NCBI GenBank assembly: GCA_947385085.1
Contig: CANDJN010000004.1
Coordinates: forward strand, 42,255 to 106,254
DNA from: an uncultured Erysipelotrichaceae bacterium
Lineage (GTDB): Bacteria; Bacillota_I; Bacilli_A; Erysipelotrichales; Erysipelotrichaceae
Direction of reading: 5' to 3'
DNA length: 64,000 nt
Shown here: positions 8,902-17,540 of the stretch, piece by piece
Layout of the letters: every line of letters begins with the position of its first letter
How positions within the stretch are numbered: the stretch's first letter is position 1
The notes under the pieces: generated by a model
Told to the model about the DNA's origin: nothing
Databases searched by the model: none
Seen by the model: only the letters and a program-made list of their open reading frames with translations
Made by a program: the position numbers and the translations under genes

Positions 8902-8928
8902 GCAACAGAAAACTCTGTTGCTTTTTTT
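8902..8928 (+). terminator. Intrinsic terminator after DUF378 gene
   Basis: Perfect GCAACAGA / TCTGTTGC hairpin with a four-base loop, followed by seven T. Confidence 0.93.
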
Positions 8929-8933
8929 ATCGT

Positions 8934-8962
8934 TTGCCATCGCGATTACAATTTCGTATAAT
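8934..8962 (+). promoter_or_regulatory. Promoter of the first two-component operon
   Basis: TTGCCA at 8934-8939 and TATAAT at 8957-8962 are separated by 17 bases, directly after the upstream terminator and about 30 bases before the response-regulator start. Confidence 0.82.
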
Positions 8963-8994
8963 AAAGCCAAAATATGCGATAGGAGCGGATGGAA

Positions 8995-9675
8995 ATGAAC
9001 TATGATTGCTTAATCATTGATGATGAGAAAATGCTGGCGGACAGTACCGCAGAATATTTTAATTTATTTGGTGTAAGCACGGCAGTAGTTTACAGTGCAT
9101 CACAGTGCCGTGATTTTATGAAGGAACATACGGTTAAATTATTGTTACTGGATATTAATTTAAAAGAAAGCAGCGGCTTTGATTTATGCAAGGAGCTGCG
9201 AACACAAACGAATATACCGATATTGTTTATTTCTGCCCGTACCAGTGATGATGATCAAATGATCGCATTACATATCGGTGGGGATGACTATATCCAAAAG
9301 CCATATTCTTTGGGGGTATTGTTGGCAAAGGTAAAAGTGGTGCTGAAACGCTATGGAAATCAGAACAGTGATATCTATGATGATGGATGGCTATGGGTTG
9401 ATTTCAGTCAGCGTCAAATTAAGGTGAATCATCAGCTTGTGAAGCTGACCGCTCGGGAATGGAAGCTGCTCGTGTATATGATAAAGCACAAAGGCAAGGT
9501 TATCACAAAACAGGAATTATTTGAAAAGGTTTGGGAAGACAGCTTTACGGGAGATGGAACACTCAATGTGCATATCCGCAAGCTAAGAGAAGCGATCGAA
9601 CACGATGCCTGCAATCCCAGCTATATCATCACCGTTTGGGGTGAAGGCTATCGGTTTTGCGGTGAGCGGCAATGA
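8995..9675 (+). CDS. OmpR/PhoB-family response regulator
   Basis: A 226-residue regulator with an N-terminal receiver domain and a C-terminal winged helix. The acidic pocket IIDDE starts the protein, phospho-acceptor Asp53 lies in LLLLDINLKESSGFDL, and the conserved Lys is in DDYIQKPYSLGVLLAK. The DNA-binding end reads FTGDGTLNVHIRKLREAIE..ITVWGEGYRF. I chose the ATG at 8995 because AGGAG at 8981-8985 is nine bases away; the in-frame ATG at 8989 would be only three bases from it. It overlaps the kinase by four bases and probably controls the ABC transporter downstream. Confidence 0.92.
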   Translation: MNYDCLIIDDEKMLADSTAEYFNLFGVSTAVVYSASQCRDFMKEHTVKLLLLDINLKESSGFDLCKELRTQTNIPILFISARTSDDDQMIALHIGGDDYIQKPYSLGVLLAKVKVVLKRYGNQNSDIYDDGWLWVDFSQRQIKVNHQLVKLTAREWKLLVYMIKHKGKVITKQELFEKVWEDSFTGDGTLNVHIRKLREAIEHDACNPSYIITVWGEGYRFCGERQ

Positions 9676-10937
9676 AGCAGCGGATATGGCTTTTGCTTAT
9701 GAGTATCGTATTGATTACAGAAGTGATCACAATATATACTCTGGCAAAAAGTCCTAAGGAAAAGGAACAGGATGCGGTCTTAATCAATACCCTAGTGAAT
9801 CAAATACAGAATCATTGGGATGATTTAGCAGGCTATCATGATCAAACCCATTTGGCATATGTGGTGCTGGATCAAAGCGGTACCGTTTTATTTGCGAGTG
9901 ATGACGATATCAGCACGACCGTCAATGAAGCGATACGTCATCAGGATACGATTCTTGATGTGGCAGTGAATGAGTCTATTGTCGGTAAAATCATCATTGC
10001 TAACCAAAGCAGTCAGTTATTAGAAGCTTGGCGGCAGCGCATTCTTGTAATTACCGCTGTTTCCTTGATCATTCAAATTATGATGATGATCATTTATCTT
10101 GGCTATTTGCGTTATACGATTATTCAGCCGTTTCAAAGGCTGAAGGCATTTGCGCAGCGCATCGCAGACGGCAATCTTGATGTTCCCTTAACGATGGATC
10201 GTCATAATGTGTTCGGCGCCTTTACCGAGAGCTTTGACATAATGCGCTTTGAGCTCAAGCGATCACGACAGGCGGAAGCACAAGCCAATGCAAGTAAAAA
10301 GGAACTGGTGGCGAAGCTTTCTCATGATATTAAAACACCCGTTGCCAGCATCAAAGCTACGGCGGAGCTTGGCAGTGCGTTATGTGATGATGATAAGCTG
10401 AAACAACAGTTTACCCAGATCATGCAGAAAAGCGATCAGATCAATACGTTGGTAACGGACTTATTTACCGCGACATTACAGGAATTGGATCAATTATCCA
10501 TCACTCCTATTGATATGGTAAGCGAAAGACTGATCACAATGCTTGAGAATGCGGACTATTTAAATCGTGCCAGGCTGCCGATGATTCCCGCGGTTTTGTT
10601 ATATGCGGATCCCCTGCGGCTTCAACAGGTGCTGGATAATATTTTTGCCAATTCGTATAAATATGCCGATACGCCAATACACATTCAGGTAAAAGAAACA
10701 AAGCAATATTTGATTTTGGAAATAGAAGATGAAGGGGGCGGGGTTGCGAATGAGGAATTGGCGTGGTTAAAGGAAAAATTTCGCCGCGGCGCTAACAGTG
10801 AGCATATCGAGGGAGCCGGTCTGGGACTTTATGTGAGTGATACGATCATGAAGGAAATGAAGGGAGAACTGATTGTGGAAAACGGCATTCATGGCTTAAA
10901 GGTGAGTGTGAAAATTGCCTATAGCGGTAAGATTTAA
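9672..10937 (+). CDS. Sensor histidine kinase
   Basis: A 421-residue membrane kinase. Transmembrane helices at about 5-25 and 120-147 enclose a small extracytoplasmic loop containing LAYVVLDQSGTVLFASDDD (a PAS/CACHE-like strand pattern). A HAMP linker follows near 148-200, then the HisKA motif KLSHDIKTPVASIK with His218 and the ATPase blocks NIFANSYKYAD, EDEGGG and GAGLGLYVSDTI. Its partner is the overlapping upstream regulator; the cognate output is probably the MacB-like transporter next door. The ligand is unknown. Confidence 0.92.
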   Translation: MKQRIWLLLMSIVLITEVITIYTLAKSPKEKEQDAVLINTLVNQIQNHWDDLAGYHDQTHLAYVVLDQSGTVLFASDDDISTTVNEAIRHQDTILDVAVNESIVGKIIIANQSSQLLEAWRQRILVITAVSLIIQIMMMIIYLGYLRYTIIQPFQRLKAFAQRIADGNLDVPLTMDRHNVFGAFTESFDIMRFELKRSRQAEAQANASKKELVAKLSHDIKTPVASIKATAELGSALCDDDKLKQQFTQIMQKSDQINTLVTDLFTATLQELDQLSITPIDMVSERLITMLENADYLNRARLPMIPAVLLYADPLRLQQVLDNIFANSYKYADTPIHIQVKETKQYLILEIEDEGGGVANEELAWLKEKFRRGANSEHIEGAGLGLYVSDTIMKEMKGELIVENGIHGLKVSVKIAYSGKI

Positions 10938-10987
10938 GAAATATTTAAGGATTCCCTAAAGAAGTAATTCATGTATTCCATTAAAAT
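10933..10987 (+). promoter_or_regulatory. Candidate regulator-binding repeats and promoter for the ABC transporter
   Basis: Three related hexamers, TTTAAG (10933), TTTAAG (10944) and CCTAAA (10955), recur with an 11-base period, one helical turn, immediately upstream of a TAAAAT -10 candidate at 10982-10987. OmpR-family regulators bind such direct repeats next to or over the -35 region. This suggests that the adjacent regulator switches on the transporter. The third copy is degenerate. Confidence 0.5.
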
Positions 10988-11011
10988 AAAACGTGATAAA
11001 GGAGGTCCTGT

Positions 11012-11770
11012 ATGAAAAAAATATTGATGAAAACGGATCGTTTAAGCAAGTCCTTCTCCAGTGGCGGGACGATGCAACACGTTTTGAAAAACATTGATTT
11101 GGAATTGTATGAAGGGGATTTTACGGTGATTATGGGAGCCAGCGGCGCAGGAAAATCGACCTTGCTATATGCGCTGTCGGGCATGGATACCCCCACTTTG
11201 GGAACGCTGATGTTTGCGGATCAGGAAATATCGGCAATGAGCCAGGATGAGTTGGCGGTGTTTCGCCGTTCTCACTGCGGCTTTGTCTTCCAGCAGATTT
11301 ATTTGATTGACTCGATGTCGGTGATGGACAATATTATGGCGGCCGGACTTTTGCTGACCAAAAACAAAAAGGCTGTCAGCGCCAAGGCAAAGGAATTATT
11401 AGCGGCAGTGGGAATATCGAGTGCAGCACAAAAGAAGTTTCCTACGCAGCTATCGGGTGGTGAAGCACAGCGCGTCGGCATTGTGCGCGCCCTGATCAAT
11501 CAGCCTGATGTGCTGTTTGCGGATGAGCCGACCGGAGCGTTGAACTCGCAAACGTCCTTGGATGTATTAAACTTGTTAACGCAGTTTCATGAACAAGGAC
11601 AAAGCGTGATTATGGTCACACACGATCTTCGCTCTGCGCTGCGCGGCAATCGCATCTTGTATTTGAAAGACGGCGTGATTTTGGGTGAATGCGACTTGGG
11701 CTTTTATACGCCGCAGGATCATGAGCGCCATGAGAGACTTTCTGCCTTTTTAACGCAGATGGGGTGGTAA
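11012..11770 (+). CDS. ABC transporter ATP-binding protein (MacB/LolD type)
   Basis: A 252-residue ATPase with Walker A GASGAGKST near residue 44, Q-loop FVFQQIYLID, signature LSGGEAQRVGIVRAL, Walker B VLFADEPTGALNS and switch MVTHD. The FRRSHCGFVFQQ block is typical of the MacB/LolD/BceA lineage, which powers FtsX-like permeases rather than ordinary importers. The gene has a strong GGAGGT site and is followed one base later by its permease. With the neighbouring two-component system it resembles antimicrobial-peptide-responsive modules. Substrate inferred only. Confidence 0.92.
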   Translation: MKKILMKTDRLSKSFSSGGTMQHVLKNIDLELYEGDFTVIMGASGAGKSTLLYALSGMDTPTLGTLMFADQEISAMSQDELAVFRRSHCGFVFQQIYLIDSMSVMDNIMAAGLLLTKNKKAVSAKAKELLAAVGISSAAQKKFPTQLSGGEAQRVGIVRALINQPDVLFADEPTGALNSQTSLDVLNLLTQFHEQGQSVIMVTHDLRSALRGNRILYLKDGVILGECDLGFYTPQDHERHERLSAFLTQMGW

Positions 11771-11771
11771 T

Positions 11772-14111
11772 ATGAAACGGTCTTTTTTGATTGCGGCTGC
11801 CCGCTTTCATCGCGCAAAGGGTCAAAACTTTACCGTAATTGTTTTACTGCTGTTGGCCGCCTGCATGTTAAATCTGTGGCTGATGCTGGGAATGGATTAT
11901 AAACAGAATTTTGATCGTATTCATGATCAGCTGAACGGAGAAGACGTATTATTGGCAGTCGATGGAAAAAGCGAAGAAATGCTGGATGATTTGACACGGA
12001 TTCTGAATCATGATCAGCGTGTGGATACCTATACTACGGCCGATGCCTTGCATATGTTCGGTATATTTGATTATAACGGCGGAGAAACGAATACGGAAAT
12101 GATCTTTCTGACAAAGAAGGCCGCATTATCACGTTCCATCGGTCAAATTGAAATGATCGAAGCAAGTGAGGGCAGCGGCATTTATATGCCGGTTATCTAT
12201 CGCTCGGACGATATTGCGGTGGGCAAGGAAATTACCATTACTATCGGCTCTCATCCGATGACCTATACAATCCGCGGCTTTTTCAACAGTCCGATGGCTG
12301 GATCGCATAATTGCGGGATCGTGGAAATGCTGCTGAGCGAGGATGCTTATCAAGAGCTGGAAACGCTTGGCTATGCCCCAAAGGCTACTTTATACGGAGT
12401 GCGGCTGTTTGATCATTTTGATAGTGAAAGCGTGGAAGCGATGCTGAAAAATACGATTTCTGAACAATATCCTACGATGCGCATGAGCAGTACCTCGTAT
12501 GAGCTTGTCATTCAATCACGCTATATATCACAAATGATCAGCTCGGCAATTGTCAGTGCAACGGCGTTTTTCGTGCTGGTAATCGCACTGGTTGTCATTT
12601 CATCGAATATCATCAATGATATTCAGGAACATATGGATGAATTAGGCACCTTGAAAGCAATCGGCTATACGAGCCGTCAACTCATCGCTACCTTGTTCAT
12701 GCAGTATGGGGGCAGTACGTGTATTGTGGCTTTAATCGGCGCAATCAGCACCTATGGCTTGTTTCCCTTGCTCAATGCGATGATGGAAGCGCAAACCGGG
12801 ATTCCCTATGCCGTGCACTTTTTACCATTGCCTATGATGATAACCTTGATGGTATTGGTGGGAAGCGTTATATTGGTGGTCTGGCTGTCAGCTCGCCGAA
12901 TCCGTCGTATTGAGCCAATTGTGGCGCTGCGTCAGGGCATTGCGACGCATAATTTTAAGCGCAATTTAATCCCGCTGGATCATACCCGAGCCTCCTTAAA
13001 TATGGCATTGGCATTGAAAACGACACTTTCACAAAGAAAGTACAATGTGACAATTGCGATTACGATGCTGGCGCTATCACTGGTGGTGGTATTCTCCGGC
13101 ATGATGTGGCGAAACATCATATCTGATACTCAGCCCTTTATCAAGCTGATTGCCGGTGAATCGGCGGATAGCTGTATTAATGTCAATATTTCTTCGGAGG
13201 AAGAATTTTATCAAGATATGAGTAAGGATCCTCGGGTGGAAAAAATATATTTATATCATACAGCTGATGTACGCCATACGGACAAGGTAACTTTGATGGC
13301 AACGCTCGGTGATGATTTTTCCAAGGTGAATAATCCGGATGTGATTATCGAAGGACGCTTTCCGCAATTTGATAATGAGATTGCGATTGCCGTAAAATAT
13401 GCCAAGGAAACAGGATTGAAAGTCGGCAATGAGATTACGATTACGATAAACGGCAAACAAGCGACCTATATTATAACGGGCTTGACCCAACTCAGTAATA
13501 ATCTGGGCAAGGATTGCTTAATGACTCGTTCCGGATATGAAAAATTGGGCAAATTGACGAATCTGAGCTATTATCTCAATATCCGTGATGATACGGATGT
13601 GGACGCTTTTCATGAAGAGCTTAAGGAGCATTACGGCACGCAAATCAACGGGGCGCTTAATATCGATTCGGTAATAAGCAGTTCAACGAAGATTTATGTT
13701 TCTTTGATGACGATGATTGTCATCGTCATACTGGTGCTGAGCAGTTTGATTATTACCTTTGTATTGTATCTGTTAGTGCGCACGATGTTAAATCGTCAAA
13801 AACGTACCTATGGCATTATGAAGGCACTTGGCTATACGAGCAGGCAGCTGATCTTTCAAAATGCGATGACGCTGATGCCTTCGCTGATTCTTTCCACCAT
13901 CATCGGTGTTAGTATATGCTGCGTGATCATCAATCCGCTGACTTCCCTGTTTCTCAGCGGTATCGGTATCGTAAAATGCAAATTCATTGTGCCAATCGGT
14001 TTTATCAGCGTTACCGCGGTTTTCCTTGTGCTGTTCGCGTTTATCATCGCCTGTCTGTTGTCAAGGAAAATTACTAAAATTGCGCCGCGCTCTATGCTCA
14101 ATCAGGAATAG
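11772..14111 (+). CDS. FtsX-like ABC transporter permease, two-domain
   Basis: A 779-residue permease. A membrane helix near residues 17-38 is followed by a large extracellular region (about 40-245), then three or four helices near 250-385 with the FtsX loop DELGTLKAIGYTSRQLIATLF. A further helix near 425-445, a second extracellular domain and a second FtsX unit near 635-775 (YGIMKALGYTSRQLIFQNAM) complete it. The near-identical GYTSRQLI motifs show internal duplication of the FtsX module. Likely exports or extracts a membrane-active molecule together with the ATPase. Substrate unknown. Confidence 0.9.
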   Translation: MKRSFLIAAARFHRAKGQNFTVIVLLLLAACMLNLWLMLGMDYKQNFDRIHDQLNGEDVLLAVDGKSEEMLDDLTRILNHDQRVDTYTTADALHMFGIFDYNGGETNTEMIFLTKKAALSRSIGQIEMIEASEGSGIYMPVIYRSDDIAVGKEITITIGSHPMTYTIRGFFNSPMAGSHNCGIVEMLLSEDAYQELETLGYAPKATLYGVRLFDHFDSESVEAMLKNTISEQYPTMRMSSTSYELVIQSRYISQMISSAIVSATAFFVLVIALVVISSNIINDIQEHMDELGTLKAIGYTSRQLIATLFMQYGGSTCIVALIGAISTYGLFPLLNAMMEAQTGIPYAVHFLPLPMMITLMVLVGSVILVVWLSARRIRRIEPIVALRQGIATHNFKRNLIPLDHTRASLNMALALKTTLSQRKYNVTIAITMLALSLVVVFSGMMWRNIISDTQPFIKLIAGESADSCINVNISSEEEFYQDMSKDPRVEKIYLYHTADVRHTDKVTLMATLGDDFSKVNNPDVIIEGRFPQFDNEIAIAVKYAKETGLKVGNEITITINGKQATYIITGLTQLSNNLGKDCLMTRSGYEKLGKLTNLSYYLNIRDDTDVDAFHEELKEHYGTQINGALNIDSVISSSTKIYVSLMTMIVIVILVLSSLIITFVLYLLVRTMLNRQKRTYGIMKALGYTSRQLIFQNAMTLMPSLILSTIIGVSICCVIINPLTSLFLSGIGIVKCKFIVPIGFISVTAVFLVLFAFIIACLLSRKITKIAPRSMLNQE

Positions 14112-14177
14112 GCTGCATCATGATAAATGAAAGCAGATTAGACATTGAATTAAAAAGCAGATTTCTGTTTCATAAGG

Positions 14178-14210
14178 ATTGATTTCAGATCATGAGATCA
14201 ATTCTTTTTT
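14178..14210 (+). terminator. Intrinsic terminator after the permease
   Basis: ATTGAT..TC / GA..ATCAAT hairpin with T-rich tract TCTTTTTT, about 65 bases after the permease stop. The rest of 14112-14399 shows no gene. Confidence 0.75.
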
Positions 14211-14345
14211 CATAGTGCTCGAGGAGAAATGCACATAGCAGTTTCTGATGTGATGAATTTATGAATTCGGAATAAAAGCGCTGGATAAAAACACTGCGTT
14301 ATGAATAAAAATGACGTTAAAAAGGGGCGCAAACAGACATTATTA

Positions 14346-14374
14346 TTGTTTTGAAGGGCGATTCATGGTATGAT
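14346..14374 (+). promoter_or_regulatory. Promoter of the DUF308 gene
   Basis: TTGTTT (14346-14351), 17-base spacer, TATGAT (14369-14374), with an extended TG element one base before the -10. Confidence 0.7.
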
Positions 14375-14399
14375 GATGAATAGAAAAGAGGTAGTGCGA

Positions 14400-14996
14400 A
14401 TGAATTTAAAAATAGAAAATTGGAAGCTGATTGCGCTTTCAGCGTTTTACTTTATTTTTGCGATCATATCCTATAGTGTACCAGCCAATGAGTTTTTGAG
14501 TTTCTTTCGCATTGCCGGTTTGGTGATTGCGGTAGCCGGCGCCTTGCAGATATTGATCTATTTTTTAAAAAAGGATTATATGAAACCGCAGGATTTTTCT
14601 TTTTCATTGGGACTGTTATTGATTTTTGCCGGTTTGGTTGTCAGCGCCAAGGCGGATTTTATCGTATTGAACTATCGCCCTGTCATTGCGGTTGCGGTTG
14701 TGTTAGACAGCATATTGCGCTTACAGTACAGTATGAATTTACTGCGGGTGAATGATTCCCAGTGGAAACTGAATATGATCATGGCGTTATTGCCGGCCAT
14801 CTTTGGAGTGATTGTCGTTTTAGTCGATCTTGGAGGCATGATGGAAAACGGTTTCAGCTTTCTGTTGATTCTTGATGGAATTGCCAATATTTATACGGTA
14901 TTGTATTACAAGCGTTTCATTCGCCGCAGTGAAAAGCAGTTTCATGAAACGGGTGCTATGAATGATGACCATGATATTGTCGTGAGGGATCGTTAA
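14400..14996 (+). CDS. DUF308 / HdeD-like membrane protein
   Basis: A 198-residue protein with about six hydrophobic helices in paired arrangement (for example LIALSAFYFIFAIISYSV and IAGLVIAVAGALQILIYFL). The layout and repeated LxFAGLxxxA pattern resemble DUF308, to which HdeD belongs. Start ATG 14400 is preferred over an upstream in-frame Met because AGAGGT lies seven bases before it. The ends are charged and the C terminus is hydrophilic. HdeD proteins are linked to acid stress in enterobacteria; no function is known in Bacillota. Own promoter. Confidence 0.75.
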   Translation: MNLKIENWKLIALSAFYFIFAIISYSVPANEFLSFFRIAGLVIAVAGALQILIYFLKKDYMKPQDFSFSLGLLLIFAGLVVSAKADFIVLNYRPVIAVAVVLDSILRLQYSMNLLRVNDSQWKLNMIMALLPAIFGVIVVLVDLGGMMENGFSFLLILDGIANIYTVLYYKRFIRRSEKQFHETGAMNDDHDIVVRDR

Positions 14997-15028
14997 GCTT
15001 AATGACAGGTCGTATTTTATCATTAAGC
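14997..15028 (+). terminator. Inverted repeat, possible weak terminator
   Basis: GCTTAATGA / TCATTAAGC perfect nine-base arms begin right after the DUF308 stop codon; the downstream tract GTTTGATT is only moderately T-rich. Confidence 0.5.
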
Positions 15029-15071
15029 GTTTGATTAAAATACGTGTGAAAGGATAGAAGGAGAGGGAAGT

Positions 15072-15896
15072 ATGAGTAGGACAAAGAATGAGGATGGGTT
15101 GATTCGAAGGGATTCGTTTACTCGTTTGTGGAAACGCAACACAGCGGCTTATCGTCAATACCGCTTCCACCGCAGCTTTGTTAGTGAATTTGATCGGCGA
15201 AACCGTTATCTAAAGGGATTGATTCACGCTAAGGGTTGGTTTCAAATTCAACAGCCGTTTTATTGCCGCTATGGCAGTCACATCAGCGTTGGCCGTAATT
15301 TCACATGCGGGCATGGGGCAATTTTTGAGGATGAAGGATTGATTACAATCGGTGATCATGTGGAGATGGGAAACGCAGTTCGTTTGATTACAACGCGCTT
15401 GCTCAAGGATCCCCAGCTGCGTCAGAAGCATCGAGAAAGCATCGCAAATATTGTGGTTGAGGATCATGTATGGATCGGCAATGACGTAACGATTTTGCCC
15501 GGTGTGACGATTGGCGCTTATGCGATCGTTCACGATGGCAGTGTTGTCAGTGACGATGTAGAGCGCGGTGGGGTAGTTGCCGGTAATCCGGCCGCAAGTC
15601 GTGAGGCGGAAAGTGAATTGTTAAAGGCTTTGATTGCCGATGCCGACGATGAAACAAAGCCCGGTTTCTGGAATAAAACCATGTCACGTCTGGATATGGA
15701 AAAGGTGGATCGGGCCATCCAATGGACAGCCTTTGCGATCGGCGCTTATTATGCTTGGCATACGGCAAGTGATCTAATAAAAAAGAAGGCGCTGATTGAG
15801 GAAAAAAAGAATAAGGTTGAAAAGCTGTTGCCGATGTTTAAAAAGGCATTAAAAAAACCAAAACGTCATGTTTATTTACTGACGGGAAAGCGTTGA
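15072..15896 (+). CDS. Left-handed beta-helix (maltose acetyltransferase-like) protein lacking the usual catalytic His
   Basis: A 274-residue protein. Residues about 60-180 form hexapeptide repeats (ISVGRNFTCGHGAIF..ITIGDHVEMG..VVEDHVWIGNDVTILPGVTIGAYAIVHDGSVVSDDV..VVAGNPA) as in maltose/galactoside O-acetyltransferases. In that family the segment TATHPIDP carries the catalytic His; here the ungapped counterpart reads TTRLLKDP, with Leu110 in its place. A C-terminal extension (about 205-274) has a hydrophobic stretch followed by a lysine-rich helix. It may be inactive, use another base, or act on a different acceptor. Malic enzyme follows after 10 bases. Confidence 0.78.
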   Translation: MSRTKNEDGLIRRDSFTRLWKRNTAAYRQYRFHRSFVSEFDRRNRYLKGLIHAKGWFQIQQPFYCRYGSHISVGRNFTCGHGAIFEDEGLITIGDHVEMGNAVRLITTRLLKDPQLRQKHRESIANIVVEDHVWIGNDVTILPGVTIGAYAIVHDGSVVSDDVERGGVVAGNPAASREAESELLKALIADADDETKPGFWNKTMSRLDMEKVDRAIQWTAFAIGAYYAWHTASDLIKKKALIEEKKNKVEKLLPMFKKALKKPKRHVYLLTGKR

Positions 15897-15906
15897 GGAA
15901 ATTACA

Positions 15907-17088
15907 ATGGATTATGCAAAAGAATCACTGCGTTTACATCGTGAATGGAAGGGCAAGCTGTCAAGCAAAGTTAAAATGAAAATAGAAACCCGTGATGATC
16001 TCTCACTGGCATATACACCCGGTGTGGCTCAACCCTGCCTGGAAATTCAAAGGGATCCCAAGCAGTCTTATGAGCTAACCGGACGGGGAAACTGCGTTGC
16101 GGTTGTGACCGATGGTACAGCGGTATTAGGATTGGGAGATATTGGTCCGGAAGCGGGAATGCCGGTTATGGAAGGAAAATGTGTGTTATTTAAGGAATTC
16201 GGTGACATTGATGCAATTCCTTTGTGTATTCGCAGTAAGAACAGCGATGAAATCGTAAACATCATTGCGGCGTTGGCAGGCAGCTTTGGCGGTATAAACT
16301 TAGAGGATATTGCGGCACCGCGCTGCTTTGAAATTGAAACGAAGCTGAAAGAGCGCTGTGATATTCCGGTATTTCATGATGATCAGCATGGGACGGCGAT
16401 CGTTGTCGCGGCAGCCTTGATCAATGCGGTAAAGGTAAGCGGCAAGAAAATGGGTGAATTGAAAATCGTCATTAACGGCGCCGGTTCTGCGGGTATCGCG
16501 ATTGCCCAATTATTGGCGCGGATGGAATTTGGCAATATCGTGTTATGCGATCGTTTTGGCATATTGGACGAGAATGATGCACGGCTAAATGAAGCGCAAC
16601 GGGATATGGCAAAAGCGACAAATGCGCAAAAGGAACGGGGAACTTTGCGAGATGCGCTGCGACAGGCAGATGTATTTATCGGCGTATCAGCCCCGAATGT
16701 AGTGGACAAAGGTATGGTCGCATCCATGGCAGATCATGCGATCGTATTCCCGATGGCCAATCCAACGCCGGAGATTATGCCGGAGGATGCCAAGCAAGCC
16801 GGCGCTTATATCGTCGGAACGGGAAGAAGCGATTATCCCAATCAAATTAATAACGTCCTTGCGTTTCCGGGAATTTTCCGCGGCGCACTGGATGTTCGTG
16901 CATCCGATATTAATGAAGCGATGGAGGTTGCGGCAGCGAAGGCATTGGCATCGCTAGTCAGCGATGAAGAACGCAGTGTCGACTACATCATTCCCAGCGC
17001 ACTCAATCGTGATGTCGCGAAGGTCATTGCCAAGGCAGTAGGAGAAGCAGCGATCGCGACTGGCGTTGCGCGTATTCAATCATCTTGA
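15907..17088 (+). CDS. Malic enzyme (malate dehydrogenase, oxaloacetate-decarboxylating)
   Basis: A 393-residue short-form malic enzyme converting malate to pyruvate and CO2 with NAD(P) reduction. Visible motifs: AYTPGVAQPCLEI (active-site Tyr), VVTDGTAVLGLGDIGPEAGMPVMEGK, metal-binding FHDDQHGTAIVVAAAL and the nucleotide-binding GAGSAGIAIAQLL. The short length and DGTAVLGLGD form match YtsJ/Thermotoga-type enzymes. Cofactor preference cannot be settled by eye. It lies 10 bases after the acetyltransferase-like gene and ends at a terminator. Together with fumarase at 23541 it links C4 acids to pyruvate. Confidence 0.93.
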   Translation: MDYAKESLRLHREWKGKLSSKVKMKIETRDDLSLAYTPGVAQPCLEIQRDPKQSYELTGRGNCVAVVTDGTAVLGLGDIGPEAGMPVMEGKCVLFKEFGDIDAIPLCIRSKNSDEIVNIIAALAGSFGGINLEDIAAPRCFEIETKLKERCDIPVFHDDQHGTAIVVAAALINAVKVSGKKMGELKIVINGAGSAGIAIAQLLARMEFGNIVLCDRFGILDENDARLNEAQRDMAKATNAQKERGTLRDALRQADVFIGVSAPNVVDKGMVASMADHAIVFPMANPTPEIMPEDAKQAGAYIVGTGRSDYPNQINNVLAFPGIFRGALDVRASDINEAMEVAAAKALASLVSDEERSVDYIIPSALNRDVAKVIAKAVGEAAIATGVARIQSS

Positions 17089-17089
17089 G

Positions 17090-17114
17090 CCGATCGAAAC
17101 GATCGGTTTTCTTA
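17090..17114 (+). terminator. Terminator of the malic enzyme gene
   Basis: CCGATC-GAAAC-GATCGG hairpin and TTTTCTT starting at the base after the stop codon. Confidence 0.88.
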
Positions 17115-17540
17115 TGCCAATGCGGAAAGACCAATGGGGTTCTTTTCGGATCGGCGGTTTTATAATTGATATAATTCTGCCGCTGTGTAATCATCCGTCA
17201 ATTCACTATAGCATAAAAAAGATCAAAATTGAGGAAACGGATGAAGCAAACCTAATTCATATTGATCGGATAAATTTATCTCCAATGAAACTACAGCACT
17301 ATTCTGTCTGCCCGCCTGTTAGTGGCGCATCATCAATAACAACACAGCAGGTGCAATGTTTTTATCCAAACTGAGAGTAGATTTTCTTCTGTTCTGGTAT
17401 AATATACATAAATATTATTGCACTGACCGGCACATGATTCATGGGGACTGCAAGCCAGCCTTTATGATACATATTATCCAAACTGTGCGGTAATAATATA
17501 GAAAAGTATTAAGAATGTCGTTGAAAGAGAGGAAATTGGT
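17115..17540 (+). promoter_or_regulatory. Intergenic region with promoter for the DUF218 gene
   Basis: No supported gene lies in this stretch. An extended -10 promoter (TGG TATAAT, 17395-17403) is visible about 140 bases before the DUF218 start; no clear -35 box was found. The leader between them holds no riboswitch pattern that I recognise. Confidence 0.55.

Noticed and set aside
17066..17374. Plus-strand open frame overlapping the malic enzyme end and terminator
   Set aside because: It runs through a strong terminator, and the product shows no domain or start signal.
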